Below the pieces are notes generated by a model, which was not told where the DNA came from, did no database searches, and saw only the letters and a list, made by a program, of their open reading frames with translations. 64,000 nucleotides of DNA. It comes from Nomia melanderi (Eukaryota; Arthropoda; Insecta; Hymenoptera; Halictidae). Positions 13,383 through 25,913 of this stretch are shown in pieces. Positions within the stretch are counted from its first letter, which is position 1; each line of letters starts with the position of its first letter. The stretch spans positions 13,323,896 to 13,387,895 of the forward strand of contig NC_135001.1 in the NCBI RefSeq assembly GCF_051020985.1, in the 5' to 3' direction. Made by a program: the position numbers and the translations under genes.

Positions 13383-13637
13383 TTAACCCCTTGCCCTATG
13401 ATTTCTTTCACAACTGTGCTTGATAAAACTAGGTACTTTATCATTAATAATTTAGTAGGAAAAGGAAAATATTGGTAACTATTCTGTGTTTATGTTTATT
13501 CTAATGGTTAAAAAATGCTAATAGACAAATAATATTTCATTTATATAAAAAATGAATAAATAACAATTTAGATTTGTCGAATTCGGTTGAAAATTTCCAT
13601 CGCGAGTCTGACTCGACATTACAGGAGAAGGGGTTAA
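13383..13637 (+). mobile_element. TTAA-bounded MITE, family B copy 1
   Basis: It starts TTAACCCCTTGCCCTATGAT and ends, on the reverse strand, TTAACCCCTTCTCCTGTAAT. The inverted repeats are imperfect, sharing TTAACCCCTT..CCT.T.AT. A second copy in the same orientation is at 42977-43195 and a third, inverted, begins at 31290. The shared right-hand block around GATTTGTCGAATTCG is diagnostic. No coding capacity. Confidence 0.75.
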
Positions 13638-13779
13638 AAATAGACTATTAGGATACATAGTCGTATAACTGCATTTAATCAAAATCAACGTAAATATTTA
13701 CCGAATGACATTTATAAAATTGAATATGCGTAAAATTGCGTAAACCTAGTGTTAAAGCACCTGAAGCGCGTAGAAGTGT

Positions 13780-14190
13780 GAATATTCATTTAGTTCATTC
13801 GGTTTAAGAATAAGAATTCACGTCTCCGTTTCGCGACAGCGACTTCACCAGCCACTCGCGAACGCCGACCTTCGTTCTGGCTACACGTCAATGGGTACAA
13901 ATCAAAAAATGGAAATATTAAAATGAACGACGCGTGTATATTGTTACATAGGTACGATGGATCTCGGCGTCGACTCACCGTTTTTTCACGAACCGTAAGC
14001 GGATATGACGCAGGAATAATTTGTCACAGCCGATTGGAGACGGAGAGCATAATGAAGACTTGGGTTCCGAGTAGGCCACAATCGGTACGAAACAGGTACG
14101 TATACATAGGCGCGAGTTGCGTGAACGTTTTGCGGTACTGCTTGGGAAACGAAACCGAGCACGGTAAAACTTCTGTTATCACTAAACGTA
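13780..14190. other. GC-richer patch
   Basis: A moderately CpG-rich stretch with antiparallel frames of 60-120 codons that show no recognisable domain. Confidence 0.35.
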
Positions 14191-14276
14191 CCGACACTCT
14201 GTATAGAACTATTTCTACCGTAGCTAGTCAAATGATTGATTATGAAATAACAGTAAACAGGTTAGACTATACGTTT

Positions 14277-14340
14277 TTCTTATTAGACACATAAACAGAA
14301 GGAAAGACAAAAATTGAAAAGCTGATTAATCGGACAATGT
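14277..14340 (+). repeat. Dispersed repeat fragment
   Basis: It shares 'GACACATAAACAGAAGGAAA' and the following 'CTGATTAATCGGA'-like block with 34738-34800, with substitutions. It is a fragment of the family also seen at 6200-6335. Confidence 0.5.
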
Positions 14341-14599
14341 AAGAATTTTGCCCAAAGGGTGGGGATGCTTATGCAAGGTTGTCCAGGATGAAAAGAAGAT
14401 ATATGCAAAGTTTAGATGTGTTTAGTATTAAACGAGGTATAATTTAATCCGAACGATTAAATTCTAATTTAACCAACAGTCTCAACAACCTAGATCTCAG
14501 GGAAGTAATGACTCAATTAATCGAAATCCTATTATACTTAATCGCAGATTCATATTTCGTTTTCTTTTCGTAAAGAAGTGTACGTATGTAAATAATATA

Positions 14600-15150
14600 C
14601 AGTGAGTCACGAGAGTATTCGTACCTCTTGAACTGCCGACTTTGAACAATTGTTATTTGTTTGCAGTGAAAGTTTCAAAGTTTTCGTCAACAGGCGTGTA
14701 TGTTGGAATTACGAAGCTTTCAAACTTATATATACTTTATTGCAAAATAACATGTCAATATAATAAAAATGTAATTTCACGTAAACAGGAACAAAACTGG
14801 CCTCTGAAGAGTATTCGTACCTATACAAGTTATACTAAAAATACAGTTATAGTATTAATAACTAACATTTCGTTGGGTATCCTTTGCATTTTATAATACT
14901 TTTAAGACGATCAGGCATGAGAACGATCTAAACCATCAGACTTGTGAGACCAATTTTATTCCTGTTTACGTAAAATTACATTTTTGTTATATTGACATGT
15001 TGTTTTACAATAGAGTATATGTAAGATTGAAAACTTCGTAATTCCAACATACATGCCTGTTGACAAGAACTTTGAAACTTGGATTGTAGACAAATATCAA
15101 ACGTTTAAATTCAGCAGTTCAGGAGATATAAATACGTTTGTGACTCACTG
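14600..15150. mobile_element. Tc1/mariner-like foldback element (551 bp)
   Basis: The element begins CAGTGAGTCACGAGAGTATT and ends in TGACTCACTG, the inverse of its start. Long arms (about 14617-14790 and 14945-15130) are inverted copies of each other with scattered differences and flank a centre of about 150 bp. A TA dinucleotide precedes the left end; the right flank is CA, perhaps a mutated TA. CAGTGAGTCAC-type ends and TA target sites are known for Tc1/mariner elements. No transposase frame is present. Confidence 0.8.
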
Positions 15151-17630
15151 CACATATATTATTATAATAATTTTCTGCGTTATTGTTCTACAGAGAAGAA
15201 TTAGAAAAACGCTTTTAGCTCATATATACTCTAAGAATAGACAGAAGGATTAAGGTCACGTATTTAATCTATTGCAGTTTTAACTGTACATTAATAAATA
15301 TATCGGCTTAATTATGTGAACAAATTATGAGGCATGAAATATTGTATAAAGTATTTCTACATAAATATGAATAAATTTATGGGAGGATTATATATTTACC
15401 TGAAACGTAGGAAGGAATTTCAGGTGAATGTGAGCAACAATAATTTGTTTAAATGTAAAAATATTTAAATGAATTCTGCAGAATTATGCCACTTAATCTG
15501 TTTTTATCAGAGAACATATACTTTTAGTATTTCATGAATACATACTTCAAGAAGCATCCGGAAATGGTCATTACAGTAAAAAAGCGATGATGGGGAAAAC
15601 TATATATTCTCAAAGAAAAAAATTTACGATTCCCATTTATAGGGTTATTATAAAAAAAATGCTTAACATACATTTAATCTCAACCGGTGCTATTTAATCT
15701 TATCAGCTGGAGGATCTTAAAATTTAGAACGTTTAATTCACTTCAGTATTTATAATTCATCATAAAGAATTTATATTAAATTAAATAACTATATTTTGCA
15801 TTTAATTTAATCAATAATGTTCAAATACACCGAACAATTATGAAAGAATAATTTTATATTATAAATGCAGAGTTGTCAAATACTATTTGCTACGTTATTA
15901 GAAAAGATATTTATTAAATTGTTTGATAAACTGTCAAGTCAATAAAATTGTCGAATAAACCAATATTTATTTTATCAATTAGAATAAAAACTGGACATTT
16001 AAAAATCACATTTAGTCACATACGTGATTCGTATAGAATTATAAACAATACCATTCGGCTGTGTTACATAACATTAATTTTCCATGATGATGTGGTTCCC
16101 CTCTCATTGCATAAAAATGTATGCGATAGTGTATCTGCGAAAAAGCATTTAAGGTAATATCGCACTCGGAGGGTCGTAGATGCACGATTACATATTTATA
16201 AATTAACTGACATAACATAAAGATGTAGATAGAGTGGTAAACGCAAGACATAAAACTGGGTTTTCTTCGTTCCACTCCCATGGAGCTTGGTCACCTGAAA
16301 AGTTACTATGCCCAATTAACCCTTTGAGAACCGTACGCTTCCCGGGCATTGCCACTTCCGATAGTTTACAATACTTTTCTTCGTGTAATATTTCCAACTC
16401 TATCAAGACACCTAGACTCGTTCCTTTTCCATCGTTAGACAAAATAATAGATGATTACGGATGTTTATGAAATTTCGAGAAACTACCGGTAAAGAGTAAA
16501 ACTGTATTTTTTACAGCAATAATAAATAAAGGTAAAATATAATTTAAAATTGTATTAAACTATGATGAACTATATATTCTACTGACTTTTTAGAAGCTTT
16601 TTATAAACAGTGCATAAAGCTCCACTAGTCTACTGTGTGATAATTTTCAATGACTAGAAGTCGGAGTAGACATTATAATTCATGTTTTGATTATTTCTAA
16701 CTTTGAAGATACTTAAATATCGTTTTGATAATTAGACATTTGAAAAATGAAGCATAATATAAGTATAATAATATATTTATTATTGTAAATTATATAACAA
16801 TTTTACATAAACGCGTGCATAGTTTTTAAGATATCGCTAAACGCTCATTATGCTTTTATATACAACACCGTAATTAAATTAAATCGCAATAGTTACATTG
16901 GACAACAATGTCTAATAACACTTTTAAAATTACATAGTGAAAAACAGACATTCATGGAACAATTATCACAGTTTAACTCTGTGTAAATGTATTTAAAATT
17001 GAAAATCAAGATACATTACAAATGATATAAAAATGTATAAATTTCGCACAAAGGATGTAACAAAGTGTGTAAATTCAGATTTTAAAAAGCCACGTATATC
17101 GTAAGTCAAGTAATTATAAGAATCCTTGTGCAAACTGACCTTAGTGTTGCCATCAAACAGTGAATCGATTCAAAGGGCATGGTGCATCCGTCTGAATAAT
17201 TCTTGCAATTCCTTATCTCCATGAATTGACTGAAAGTTGCTTGTGCGCATGTAGGACTTGATTTTCACACGGACTATACTTATACAAACACGTTTTAAAA
17301 TTCTGCAATTGATCCTTTCTAATACCTATTGAAATCAAGAAGCTGCGTGTGACACGTTAAGTGCCAAGTGTACAACATATTGTATCTATTGTACATATTG
17401 AAAATATTTGTAAGGTACATGTGACAACCGATATGTCATAAAGCAGCGGAAACGTGAATAAATAATATCAAAATATAAGAAAGTCATCAAAAACTTAAAT
17501 GTATCTTAATATTTGGTTTAAAGAATCGATATTCTTTATAAGCAAGATATAATAAACCTATTAATTTAAAATTGAATTATTAGAAAATCTTACTAAAAGT
17601 TCTATTAAATATATCAGCAAGACATCTTTG
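15150..17630. other. AT-rich stretch, no gene
   Basis: Only short frames. A TTAACCCTTTGAGAACCGTA-type element end is visible at about 16317, but its partner end was not found. Confidence 0.45.
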
Positions 17631-17635
17631 CAATG

Positions 17636-17840
17636 ACAGTGTAAAAAATTCTCGAGATCTTCCTCTCAGACTTTGCTTGCGTTTTATAGAGACGATTCGT
17701 CGCATTTAACACTAGAACTACCAGACCCGTCAAAATGGCGGGTTTTAGTTTTCTTATTTCGCAATTGTTAACACGTTTAATGCCATGGGGGTCACCGGTG
17801 ACACTCAACCAAATGGAATTACTATAGTTCATTCGATGTA
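17636..17840 (+). repeat. Direct repeat, copy 1 (pair at 32478)
   Basis: About 200 bp align with 32478-32680 in the same orientation with scattered substitutions, including the blocks TCTCGAGATCTTCCTCTCAG and CAGACCCGTCAAAATGGCGG. The segment combines a family A-type end (AACACTAGAACTACC) and a family G-type end (TTAACACGTTTAATGCCATG). Confidence 0.85.
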
Positions 17841-17901
17841 AATAAAATATTACAATCTAAAAGATCGTCACTGAAACAAATGCTGATAGGGGACGTGTTA
17901 A
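17768..17901. mobile_element. Short TTAA-bounded element, family G-like
   Basis: The left end TTAACACGTTTAATGCCATG matches the family G end at 32611. The right end on the reverse strand reads TTAACACGTCCCC, sharing TTAACACGT. It spans 134 bp, shorter than the 243-bp copy, and may be an internal deletion derivative. Confidence 0.45.
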
Positions 17902-18199
17902 CTTTAACTTCTCAAAACTGCCTCAGCAAAGTTTGTGCTTGCATAAACATTCGCAGTTTACAAATCAGTAGTAATACACGAGAATTTTTATAAACCGATA
18001 ACAGTACTCGCGCCGAGACTTTTATATTTGGATTATAATTACGTTCATCGCAATGTAATTCGAACTTTGCCAATGAAATACTTGAATTCTGTACAAACGT
18101 ATCGGCATAAATCAGTATATTCAACAGCCGTGAACGACGACCGAACGCCAAGATTTACGAAGTTGTTTGAAATTCATCGTGCAGTCACGTATTATTAAC

Positions 18200-18430
18200 T
18201 TGCCAGTAATTTTTGTAATTTCGCGATTAAATCGCGTTCTGCAAAACTATTTTAATAACGCGAGCGCGGTGAACTCCGCTACCGTACGAGCGAAATAATA
18301 GAGAGAAAAAAAAAGCGGAGAGAAGAAGAGAGAAGAAGAGGAAGCACAGGAGTGAGTCTCAAATCCTTCACCTGTGACCCGAGAAACTCACGATGTGTAA
18401 CCGTCAGCGATGAATAAATTGAAAAGTCGC
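18200..18430. other. GC patch with purine-rich tract
   Basis: CpG-rich at about 18225-18300, followed by a GAGAGAAGAAG-type purine tract at about 18300-18350. No gene is seen. Confidence 0.4.
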
Positions 18431-20270
18431 GGAAACACGCGGTAGACACTCGACCTCACTGAGTTTTTCCCTTGCTGCGAATATTTCAGCATGAAAAATA
18501 TTTCACATCCATCAATAGAGTAATTTCCTACTGTTCAATCATTATTTCGTATGTTTTGTAAACTTGGCAATATGTAAGTTCAGCATTGTTCTTCGTGAGT
18601 GATTAAAAATTTCAGTGTTCTTGTTGAAGATAATCAATTAGATAACAATTTTAAGAGAATGATATTTAATCACTTACATTGTAATATTGTGTCAAACTTG
18701 CGGAAAAGGTATTATACAACATTTAAGTAATATAAATACTATTCAAATCTTTCTTCATTGAATTCTCGTTGTAGACGTCGATTGTAAGTTATTGGCAAAG
18801 TAAAAAAATTGTTAGGTTATCGTAAATGAAGGTTTTTACTATTTTGTGTACATTTTTGGTCATGTTTCAACGCAAAAACATTTTTTAAAATTACAGTGTT
18901 ACCTTAAAATGTGATCAAATATGTGCACAACATTATAAAACCCTTGACTTTCAATGACCTACCTACCTAACTAATTTTTTGTTTTGTTAATCGATATACA
19001 TGTATCTTCGTATACAAATAAGAATGTCCCTTAAACTCAAATTAAATATTGAATTATGATTCGATAAAATGTGCAGGGGAACAGATTTCACTAAACTTAT
19101 ACTTTTAAAAAAAGTGACTATACAGTTTATGATATCTTGAATGTTCATTAATGAATTACAATTTGATGTTACAAATTCCCAAAACACGGCAGCGATGTGT
19201 TTCCTTGATTCGTATTTACGGAAGTTTTTAAGGTAGCCCATTAGTCCCCTGACATTAAAAGCGAAACTATGTTTTGGAAAAACAGCATTTCCGGGCGCAT
19301 GTTGATATGACCTCCTTTTCTTGTTTTGGTACGCAGGACACATTCCTAATTAGTAATTACCCGTCAGACTTCGTCGATAATCACTTACAGCAACAAGACT
19401 GTACAGTTACTTCTGTTTAAAGTGAATATATTTAGACAGTGGCAAACAAAAGTGACCGAACGCTGTATGAAAAGTGTCCAGTACCTCGAACTGTTATACT
19501 TATTAGGAAAAAAATCACAAAACACCCCACCTGGACTCATTTTAAAACGCGAAAGCTGTCAAAACTTTTCAAAGCTGTTTTCACGTTATTTAGTGAATAG
19601 AGAAGCTAGGATACTCTACATCTCGTAAATTATAAACAATTCAAAGGACTCCGAAAACAGTGCAAAATCTTTTGCATAATGAAATCCACCATGATCCCAA
19701 TGATCTCCAAAAACTTGCGAGGCTTTTGTTGTCAAGTTAATGAACTCCGAATATTCTGACTAAACCGAGAATATGACGAAATTTCTAAGATTCCACTGAA
19801 TTCACGTTGTTTTCAGATATTACGTATAAGTGTACACGTTTGAGTACTGACAACGGGCCTTAAAATTTTGTCCACCTGTTTATATTTGCAAGATTTACAA
19901 TGTCCATTGAGTTGCCCAAAAACTCGCATAACACGTGATTTACAATTTCGCGTAAAACGTCGTCGAAGCGCGTTACATCTGAAAATTATTGAACCACATT
20001 CCCAACGGATTGTATATACATACACGTACCTACGCATGCTCATAGGAAATAATTGTTTGAATATGTTTGCATTTCTACACTTATTGCTTCTTCCAATCTC
20101 GTTTCGTACGCGCCTTTAAAACCCCATTATATTCTGTATGCATAATCGCGTATCTTTCCCTCGAAGTCAGTGAACAACGGAAAATTTACAATCTCGGTTG
20201 AAAAGCAGTTATAAGCACTACCATGAGCATCGATAATATTCCAGAAGCTCATTAGCGATCCGGGAACGTC
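18430..20270. other. AT-rich stretch, nothing recognised
   Basis: Frames up to 118 codons (18987-19343, minus) have no recognisable domain or splice context. Confidence 0.45.
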
Positions 20271-20622
20271 TATCCCCTTCTTACGAGTAATTATCTGTTA
20301 CAAGCATGCCGCGTACGTATGTATGCGCGTACCGCGTATAACAGCAGATCAGCGCAACGATTAAGCTCAAAAATAGTTCATGGGAACCCAGGTAAGCTAA
20401 TCTCCATCGCATTAGTGTTGTTTCATACGTATAAAATGCTTTCCAAGGAGGAAGCACCTGCACGCATCTTTACCGATCGCGGGGTCATCACTTTCGAAAG
20501 TAGCTACAGGTGCCTTACCACTCGGTACCAATTGAATCGCGTTATTCTAATTCCTATCTGACCCATAAATCAGCTGGATGTGTACGGTGATTGGTAATAG
20601 CGAGCGTAATTTATCTGGTTAA

Positions 20623-20820
20623 CTGTGTTTGACGAGTATAGACGTCATTTTAAAACTCGAAATAAGACTAATTTGATCAACGATAAATTCATTATTTTAT
20701 CGTCTTACTGTAGCTTTTCGTTGGAGTACACTATAGCTGCATTTACTCTGTGTTTGACAAGTATACACGTCATCTTAGAATTCGAAATGATGCTAACTTG
20801 ATTCACGATAAATTAGTTAC
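20623..20820 (+). repeat. Two direct repeats of about 72 bp
   Basis: Blocks at 20623-20695 and 20748-20818 are similar: CTGTGTTTGAC[G/A]AGTATA, then [G/C]ACGTCAT, then a similar tail with CGATAAATT. The same core occurs inverted at 44749-44780 inside the family I element, so these are probably remnants of that family. Confidence 0.7.
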
Positions 20821-20979
20821 TCTTTCAGATACACATGTAATTTTGTTTTATTACACATGTAAGTTAAAAGAACGCCTTGAGTAAAATTTCATTTTCCAAA
20901 TTTTGGTAATCATATATCATGCTAGGGAAAAAAACGAGTGCAAACTATTCAAGAGCACCCTATATAGCACCTATGCCTT

Positions 20980-21170
20980 ATGCACCGGTCTCATTTATCA
21001 AGGCACGATAAGCAAGGTCGCGTGTATAGAGTCAGAATCGTGCGCTGGCTTTGGTCTTTCGCGAAATTTATGATCATCGCTGGTTGGGTCCACTTTAGTC
21101 CAGTGAAAAAATGTTCGCCACCGAGGGCGACCTATCAACCCTACGTACACTCGAGCATGTAAGTACCTAT
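20980..21170. other. GC-richer patch
   Basis: A short patch with frames of 60-73 codons on both strands; nothing recognised. Confidence 0.3.
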
Positions 21171-21788
21171 ACATACACACTACGGAACAAAAATATTTCA
21201 TCACTTCTTTGGTGAACAATGAACTTTGCTCTCCTAATAAAAAAATTCTGTATAAATGCTTGAGCTTTTATACGGTACAGATTGATATATAAAAGTGAAT
21301 ATAAATGGTAAACTAACAACCAATAATTAATATAATTACTAATGTCATTTAATGCCATTTTGGCAAATTTTAATTATCATAAGTTGTCGAACATTTTTTA
21401 ACAATAATGTACATGTATGTAAACACTTATACAGTATGTTTGCAAAATATACTGATTCTTGAAAAATTGAATTACTTTCTTTCGTATTTTGCTAAACAGA
21501 AGAGAATGAATATCAAAATGCAACTGTTTTTTTAATGTTTGACATTACATTCGTAAACATGCCTCCTATTGGAATGACATAATGTAGTAATTTATGTAAT
21601 TTATACGAGTTAAGAGGTTAATAACGAACCCTATCTCATTCAAACCATATTGAACAGCATCTTTGTACATGGGATAAATAAAACCTATACTATTTATAAT
21701 TATGTAGATATAATACCAGTGTTCCTAATTACATATGTTTTTTCCCTTCGTTACGAACAAAGTACAGTGCAACAGCTGCAACGAAGTA

Positions 21789-21884
21789 CAGTGAGGTATC
21801 CCATAACGAATTAATTCGTTCTAGTACCTCGTTTGTTATAGCGTTCGTTCGTCGTAAGGTCGTTCGTTATAGAATACCCTAGTG
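21789..21884. mobile_element. 96-bp mariner-like MITE
   Basis: The left end reads CAGTGAGGTATCCCATAACG and the reverse of the right end CACTAGGGTATTCTATAACG; they match at 15 of the 20 positions shown and continue in agreement for two more bases. TA dinucleotides flank both ends (21787-21788 and 21885-21886), as expected for Tc1/mariner insertion. It has no coding capacity. Confidence 0.65.
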
Positions 21885-22360
21885 TACAGACAGCGCAGTC
21901 TCCGAATATCAACCTATTAACCGGCTGATGTATGGACCAAGACTGTCCAAACAAACACAAATAATGTAGAATAATAGTGGTCTAGAGTAATTTATTCTAC
22001 AGTTATTACTATGTATATTCATCTATTCTATAAAGACTATTGTATCGTCACATAAATTAATCAAAACATCTCTAGTTAAATGAGAAAAACTAGAATTCAG
22101 TGAAATGTGAGATGGAACAAGTAGATAACGAGTAGATAACAAGTAGAAATCTCGTTTTCATATAAATACCTATCTTCGTGACTTTGCTAACTACCACACC
22201 ATTTAAAAAAATATTAACTTTGATTAAGACTGATTATTCATTTCAAATTTATGAAATAACAATAAGATATTTGAATATTTTACATATAGTGATACAACTT
22301 GATCTCATTGGAGATCGCCGGCCATGCAGCCTAGGCTTTTAAGAATTAACGCTTTGATTG

Positions 22361-22560
22361 CTACGCTACCCAAATTTGGGTGACACCATTTCTTATATAA
22401 ACTTAAAAATTAATTTTCTTGGTGACGTATCGAACGAACTAAATTCCGTTGGATATACGAATCGACCTAAACATTTACCAAATAACGTTTATAAAATTGA
22501 ATATATTAGTCAAATTGTCTCGCTCTGTAAATCTAATATTGACACATTCAATGCCATATA
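22361..22560 (+). repeat. Dispersed repeat with a relative at 37300-37600
   Basis: Blocks 'TGGGTGACACCATTT', 'TTTTCTTGGTGACG', 'ATCGAACGAAC' and 'ACATTTACCAAATAACGTTT' recur in diverged form at 37410-37600, in altered order. The right end carries a TTCAATGCC-type block as in family G. Confidence 0.55.
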
Positions 22561-23089
22561 ACACGCCGATAGTCGTGTATACATTTTTACCTAATTTTAC
22601 TAAATTCAATATTATGTAACATTCCTATATGCAAAATTTTAATAAAATAATAAATGTCCAAGTAGTTCGTCTTAGCCTCGAGATTCGCAAAGCATCGAGG
22701 CTTGGCGGCGGCAGCTAATGTGTTAAAGATCGTAGCGGACAGATTATTGCAGAAAAGTTCTTATTGTTAAACAAATCATTGCAAATTTGCGATTCTTTTT
22801 AAATATAACAGTTCATCTGCTAATTTAATATAAGTATTAATGGCAACTGTCATTGCATCCAGAAGAGTTTTACTTGCATAATAAGCTTCGGTATATGCGT
22901 GGCTAGATTTTTTACAAGATGGGGGTGCAGTCCTCTGGTTTATAATTGTACAATACATTATTTATTTTTGATTACGTGCGTATTTTAGAATGTGCTCTTT
23001 TTTCTTGTGCGGTTTTGTACAGGTGCATAATTTTCTGTGCACATTTTTCGAGCATTTTTGTAACCGTTAAAGTTACTCGCTATATATAC

Positions 23090-23710
23090 AGTTTCGTTCG
23101 CGGGCTGTGTCTTTGACGGCGTTCTACCACCCGCACCCGACAACAGGCTAGGCCGGGGCAAAGTCTTAGGCCAAGCTAGGCCAGGCCAGCGAGGAGTCTT
23201 GTAAGAAGGGGTTAAGAAACTCTCGAACTAAAGTGCCTACACCGGAAGCAGGGGCCTTGCTTTCTGGGCTAATAACCCTACACACACCGACACGAGGCAT
23301 CTACGTTCCCGTGTACACGCTTAGACGAGAAAAAGAAAGAGAGAGGGGGCGAGAGGGAGAGAAAGAGAGAGAAAGATAGACAGAGAGAGAAAGAGAGACA
23401 GTGAGAGGGAGGGGGGCAAACGAGCGTGCGGGCGGAGAAAGGGGGAAGAAGAGGTGCAACACGGGCGACCGCGGGGGGAAACTTGCGTTTACGTGTACAC
23501 GGAGACGCACACGTTCACCGGGGGACCCCTTATCAGCATGCAAAGCTAGATTTTATGTGCGATCGACTGGTGGCGAGCCCCGGGATTCGTACGCAAATTG
23601 CAATCGGACTTCTTCCGTGCGAGCCCACCACGAGGAGTTTAGTAATGGACGCGCGGAAGGAACTGCCGGTTCATTAGGAAAGGTTCATTCGGGCGACGGC
23701 GCATAGTACC
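23090..23710. other. CpG-rich island with GA tract
   Basis: A GC-rich patch that includes a GAGAGA-type purine tract at about 23330-23412. Overlapping open frames of 80-101 codons exist on both strands but are low complexity or unrecognised. It shares CGTGTACAC-type words with the patches at 2.8 and 41.3 kb. Confidence 0.45.
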
Positions 23711-23924
23711 GTTGTCTGTGGACAAAACCCAAATATAAGTAATTTGATATAATGTAGAAACAAGTTGGCAATATTTACATTAGTGCTATTGCAAATGTTG
23801 AATTTATTACATTACCAATTGCTCGTCGGTTTCCTTTCGTTTCAATGGGTGCAATACGATCTGTTCATATTATCTTCGGCAAAGATATTCACCGGTACTT
23901 CCATAAACTCAGTGATGGACGAAA

Positions 23925-24158
23925 TTAACCCTCGCATGATGAATGCAGGGTCATTTTAATCCAGCGGTAACCGTTGCCGTGTTTATACGTTATTTATATT
24001 TTTATCGTGTTTACGTATTTCATATTTATGAAATGAACATGATTGTAATATATGAAGTTAACAGCACGCAGAAAATTTAATGTGTAATTTCATCTTGAAA
24101 CGCGTATAATGCAAATTTTATTATTGGTCAAAATGGCCATTCGTCGTGCGAGGATTAA
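23925..24158. mobile_element. TTAA-bounded MITE, family C (234 bp)
   Basis: The left end TTAACCCTCGCATGATGAAT and the right end on the reverse strand TTAATCCTCGCACGACGAAT agree at 17 of 20 positions, both starting with TTAA. No coding capacity. Probably a non-autonomous piggyBac-type element. Confidence 0.75.
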
Positions 24159-24672
24159 GAAACACAGTTATTAACATTCAACTGAATATTAAAGTGAAAG
24201 CAATTCATAAATAACCGTATTGCATGTCAGCAACTGAAATTGGACTTTCATTGGCATGATTATTTCGTCTCTTTATATTATCGAACTTCACAGTATAATT
24301 TACTGGGGCAACTTAAACGAAAAACCATGTCGTTCTTCCTGATTCATCTTATAACTTTTAGACAGAACTTTTATGAGTCTTTCATATAACGCTTTCTTTG
24401 TTTTTAATTTACTTGTACATTTTCGAGTTTCTTCGTTATCCTTATACTGGTAAAGCATACTGCTACCACTTTATTTCGCTGGAAAAATCTAAAGTATTCT
24501 ATATATGGTACCGCATTATGAAAACCTAAAGTCTCTGCTTAACACGTTAACTACCACGAAAATTGTGAGCGTTTTACATAATACCTTTTTTTTCGTAACA
24601 AAGACAAATAGAAACGATTATTAATTAGTTGATATTTCAATCCTTACATTACACTATTATCAGCTTATTAAC

Positions 24673-24830
24673 GTTATTAACCTTTTAGTGACGGATATCG
24701 ACATTTCGACGAGATCAGCCTTTCATATTTGGAATACTAAGTTGCAAATAAACGATTTAATTATTCAAAGAGCAAAATATCAGTACATAGTTTCTGTCTT
24801 CTCTAATATTCCAACATCCGATATATAATT
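24673..24830 (+). repeat. Dispersed repeat similar to 979-1190
   Basis: It starts near TTAACCTTTTAGTGACGGAT and shares an AT-rich core (GATTTAATTATTCAAA and neighbours) with 979-1190. The 'AACCTTTTAGT' start is also like 33256. Another TTAACCCTCTGAACTCGAGG end follows at 24861. Confidence 0.4.
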
Positions 24831-25479
24831 TGTCTTCATCTACCGGAGCTTTTGTATACTTTAACCCTCTGAACTCGAGGGCTCCGGAGCACGGCCATTA
24901 AAAATTCTCTCATTAAATATATCATAACATTTATATTTATAATTGATAAAAAACATTAAAATATATCAGCGAGAAAAAGCTTCGAATGCAAAGAGTTCAA
25001 GAATATTCGTCCGTAAAGGGTTGAACATTTTTCTTCAACATCACCAACACCACTTTACATATAATCATTTTCAAGCAAGCGACAAACATCGTTCATAAGT
25101 GACCACTACGACATTCAACGTGTTAGCTTAGTGGAATTCGATAATTACTACCAACATCTAATTTCTCAACGTAAGCACCTGTAATCCTGTTCATTCACCT
25201 ATGGGTCAGTGAAATGTATAATAGCATCGTATCGCGGCTTTACTCCGCATATCATGCTCGCCGAGCAAATCATTCCAAATCATCCTTGTTACCACTACAT
25301 AATTACCTGTGTTATCTTCATCTGCCCGTGTTTCCATAAAGTGCAAATTCTTGCGGGAATCCTTGTTACACGTGAAAAATTAATATCTTTTTTCTCACGG
25401 CGTACCGAACAGAGTGGATATACGGTTAAGCCTCCAATTAAATGCGGAATTAACCCGAATACGGTGTTTCTATAAACAA

Positions 25480-25870
25480 CACAGGCTCCGGGCGACCGGT
25501 GTACGTGTGGATGCGCGTGCTCGACCGCGAACTACTTAATAAAACGAAATTAATTTGTAATTACGTTAACCCGGATGCGACCCGTTCCCCATATCCCGTC
25601 TTCTCTACAACAATGTAGAAACACCAAAGTTCCGCATTCGAAGCGACTAGACGTCGCTGACGCCTGCGGAACATCGAAACTATGTATTCCGCGTTACGCC
25701 ACATCCATCAAACTCGCTGCATGCTGTTTCGCGTGTATCCCGGCCGCTTTTCACTCAACCCATTTGCGACCACGGTCGAATTTGAAGTACCCTCGCTGTG
25801 AAACGTGCCTTCCTCGCAATTCAGCCACTCGTCGGACAAATCGAGTGACTCCGCAAAACAAAGAGTAGAG
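25480..25870. other. GC-richer patch
   Basis: A CpG-containing stretch with one 97-codon plus-strand frame (25575-25868) that has no recognisable domain and no matching splice sites. Confidence 0.35.
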
Positions 25871-25913
25871 AAAGGTAATGTAACAGTTACATGTTGATTC
25901 TTAAAATTTCACT

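Noticed and set aside
24861..25024. Possible short TTAA element
   Set aside because: The left end (TTAACCCTCTGAACTCG) is clear, but the proposed right end shares only AACCCT with it.
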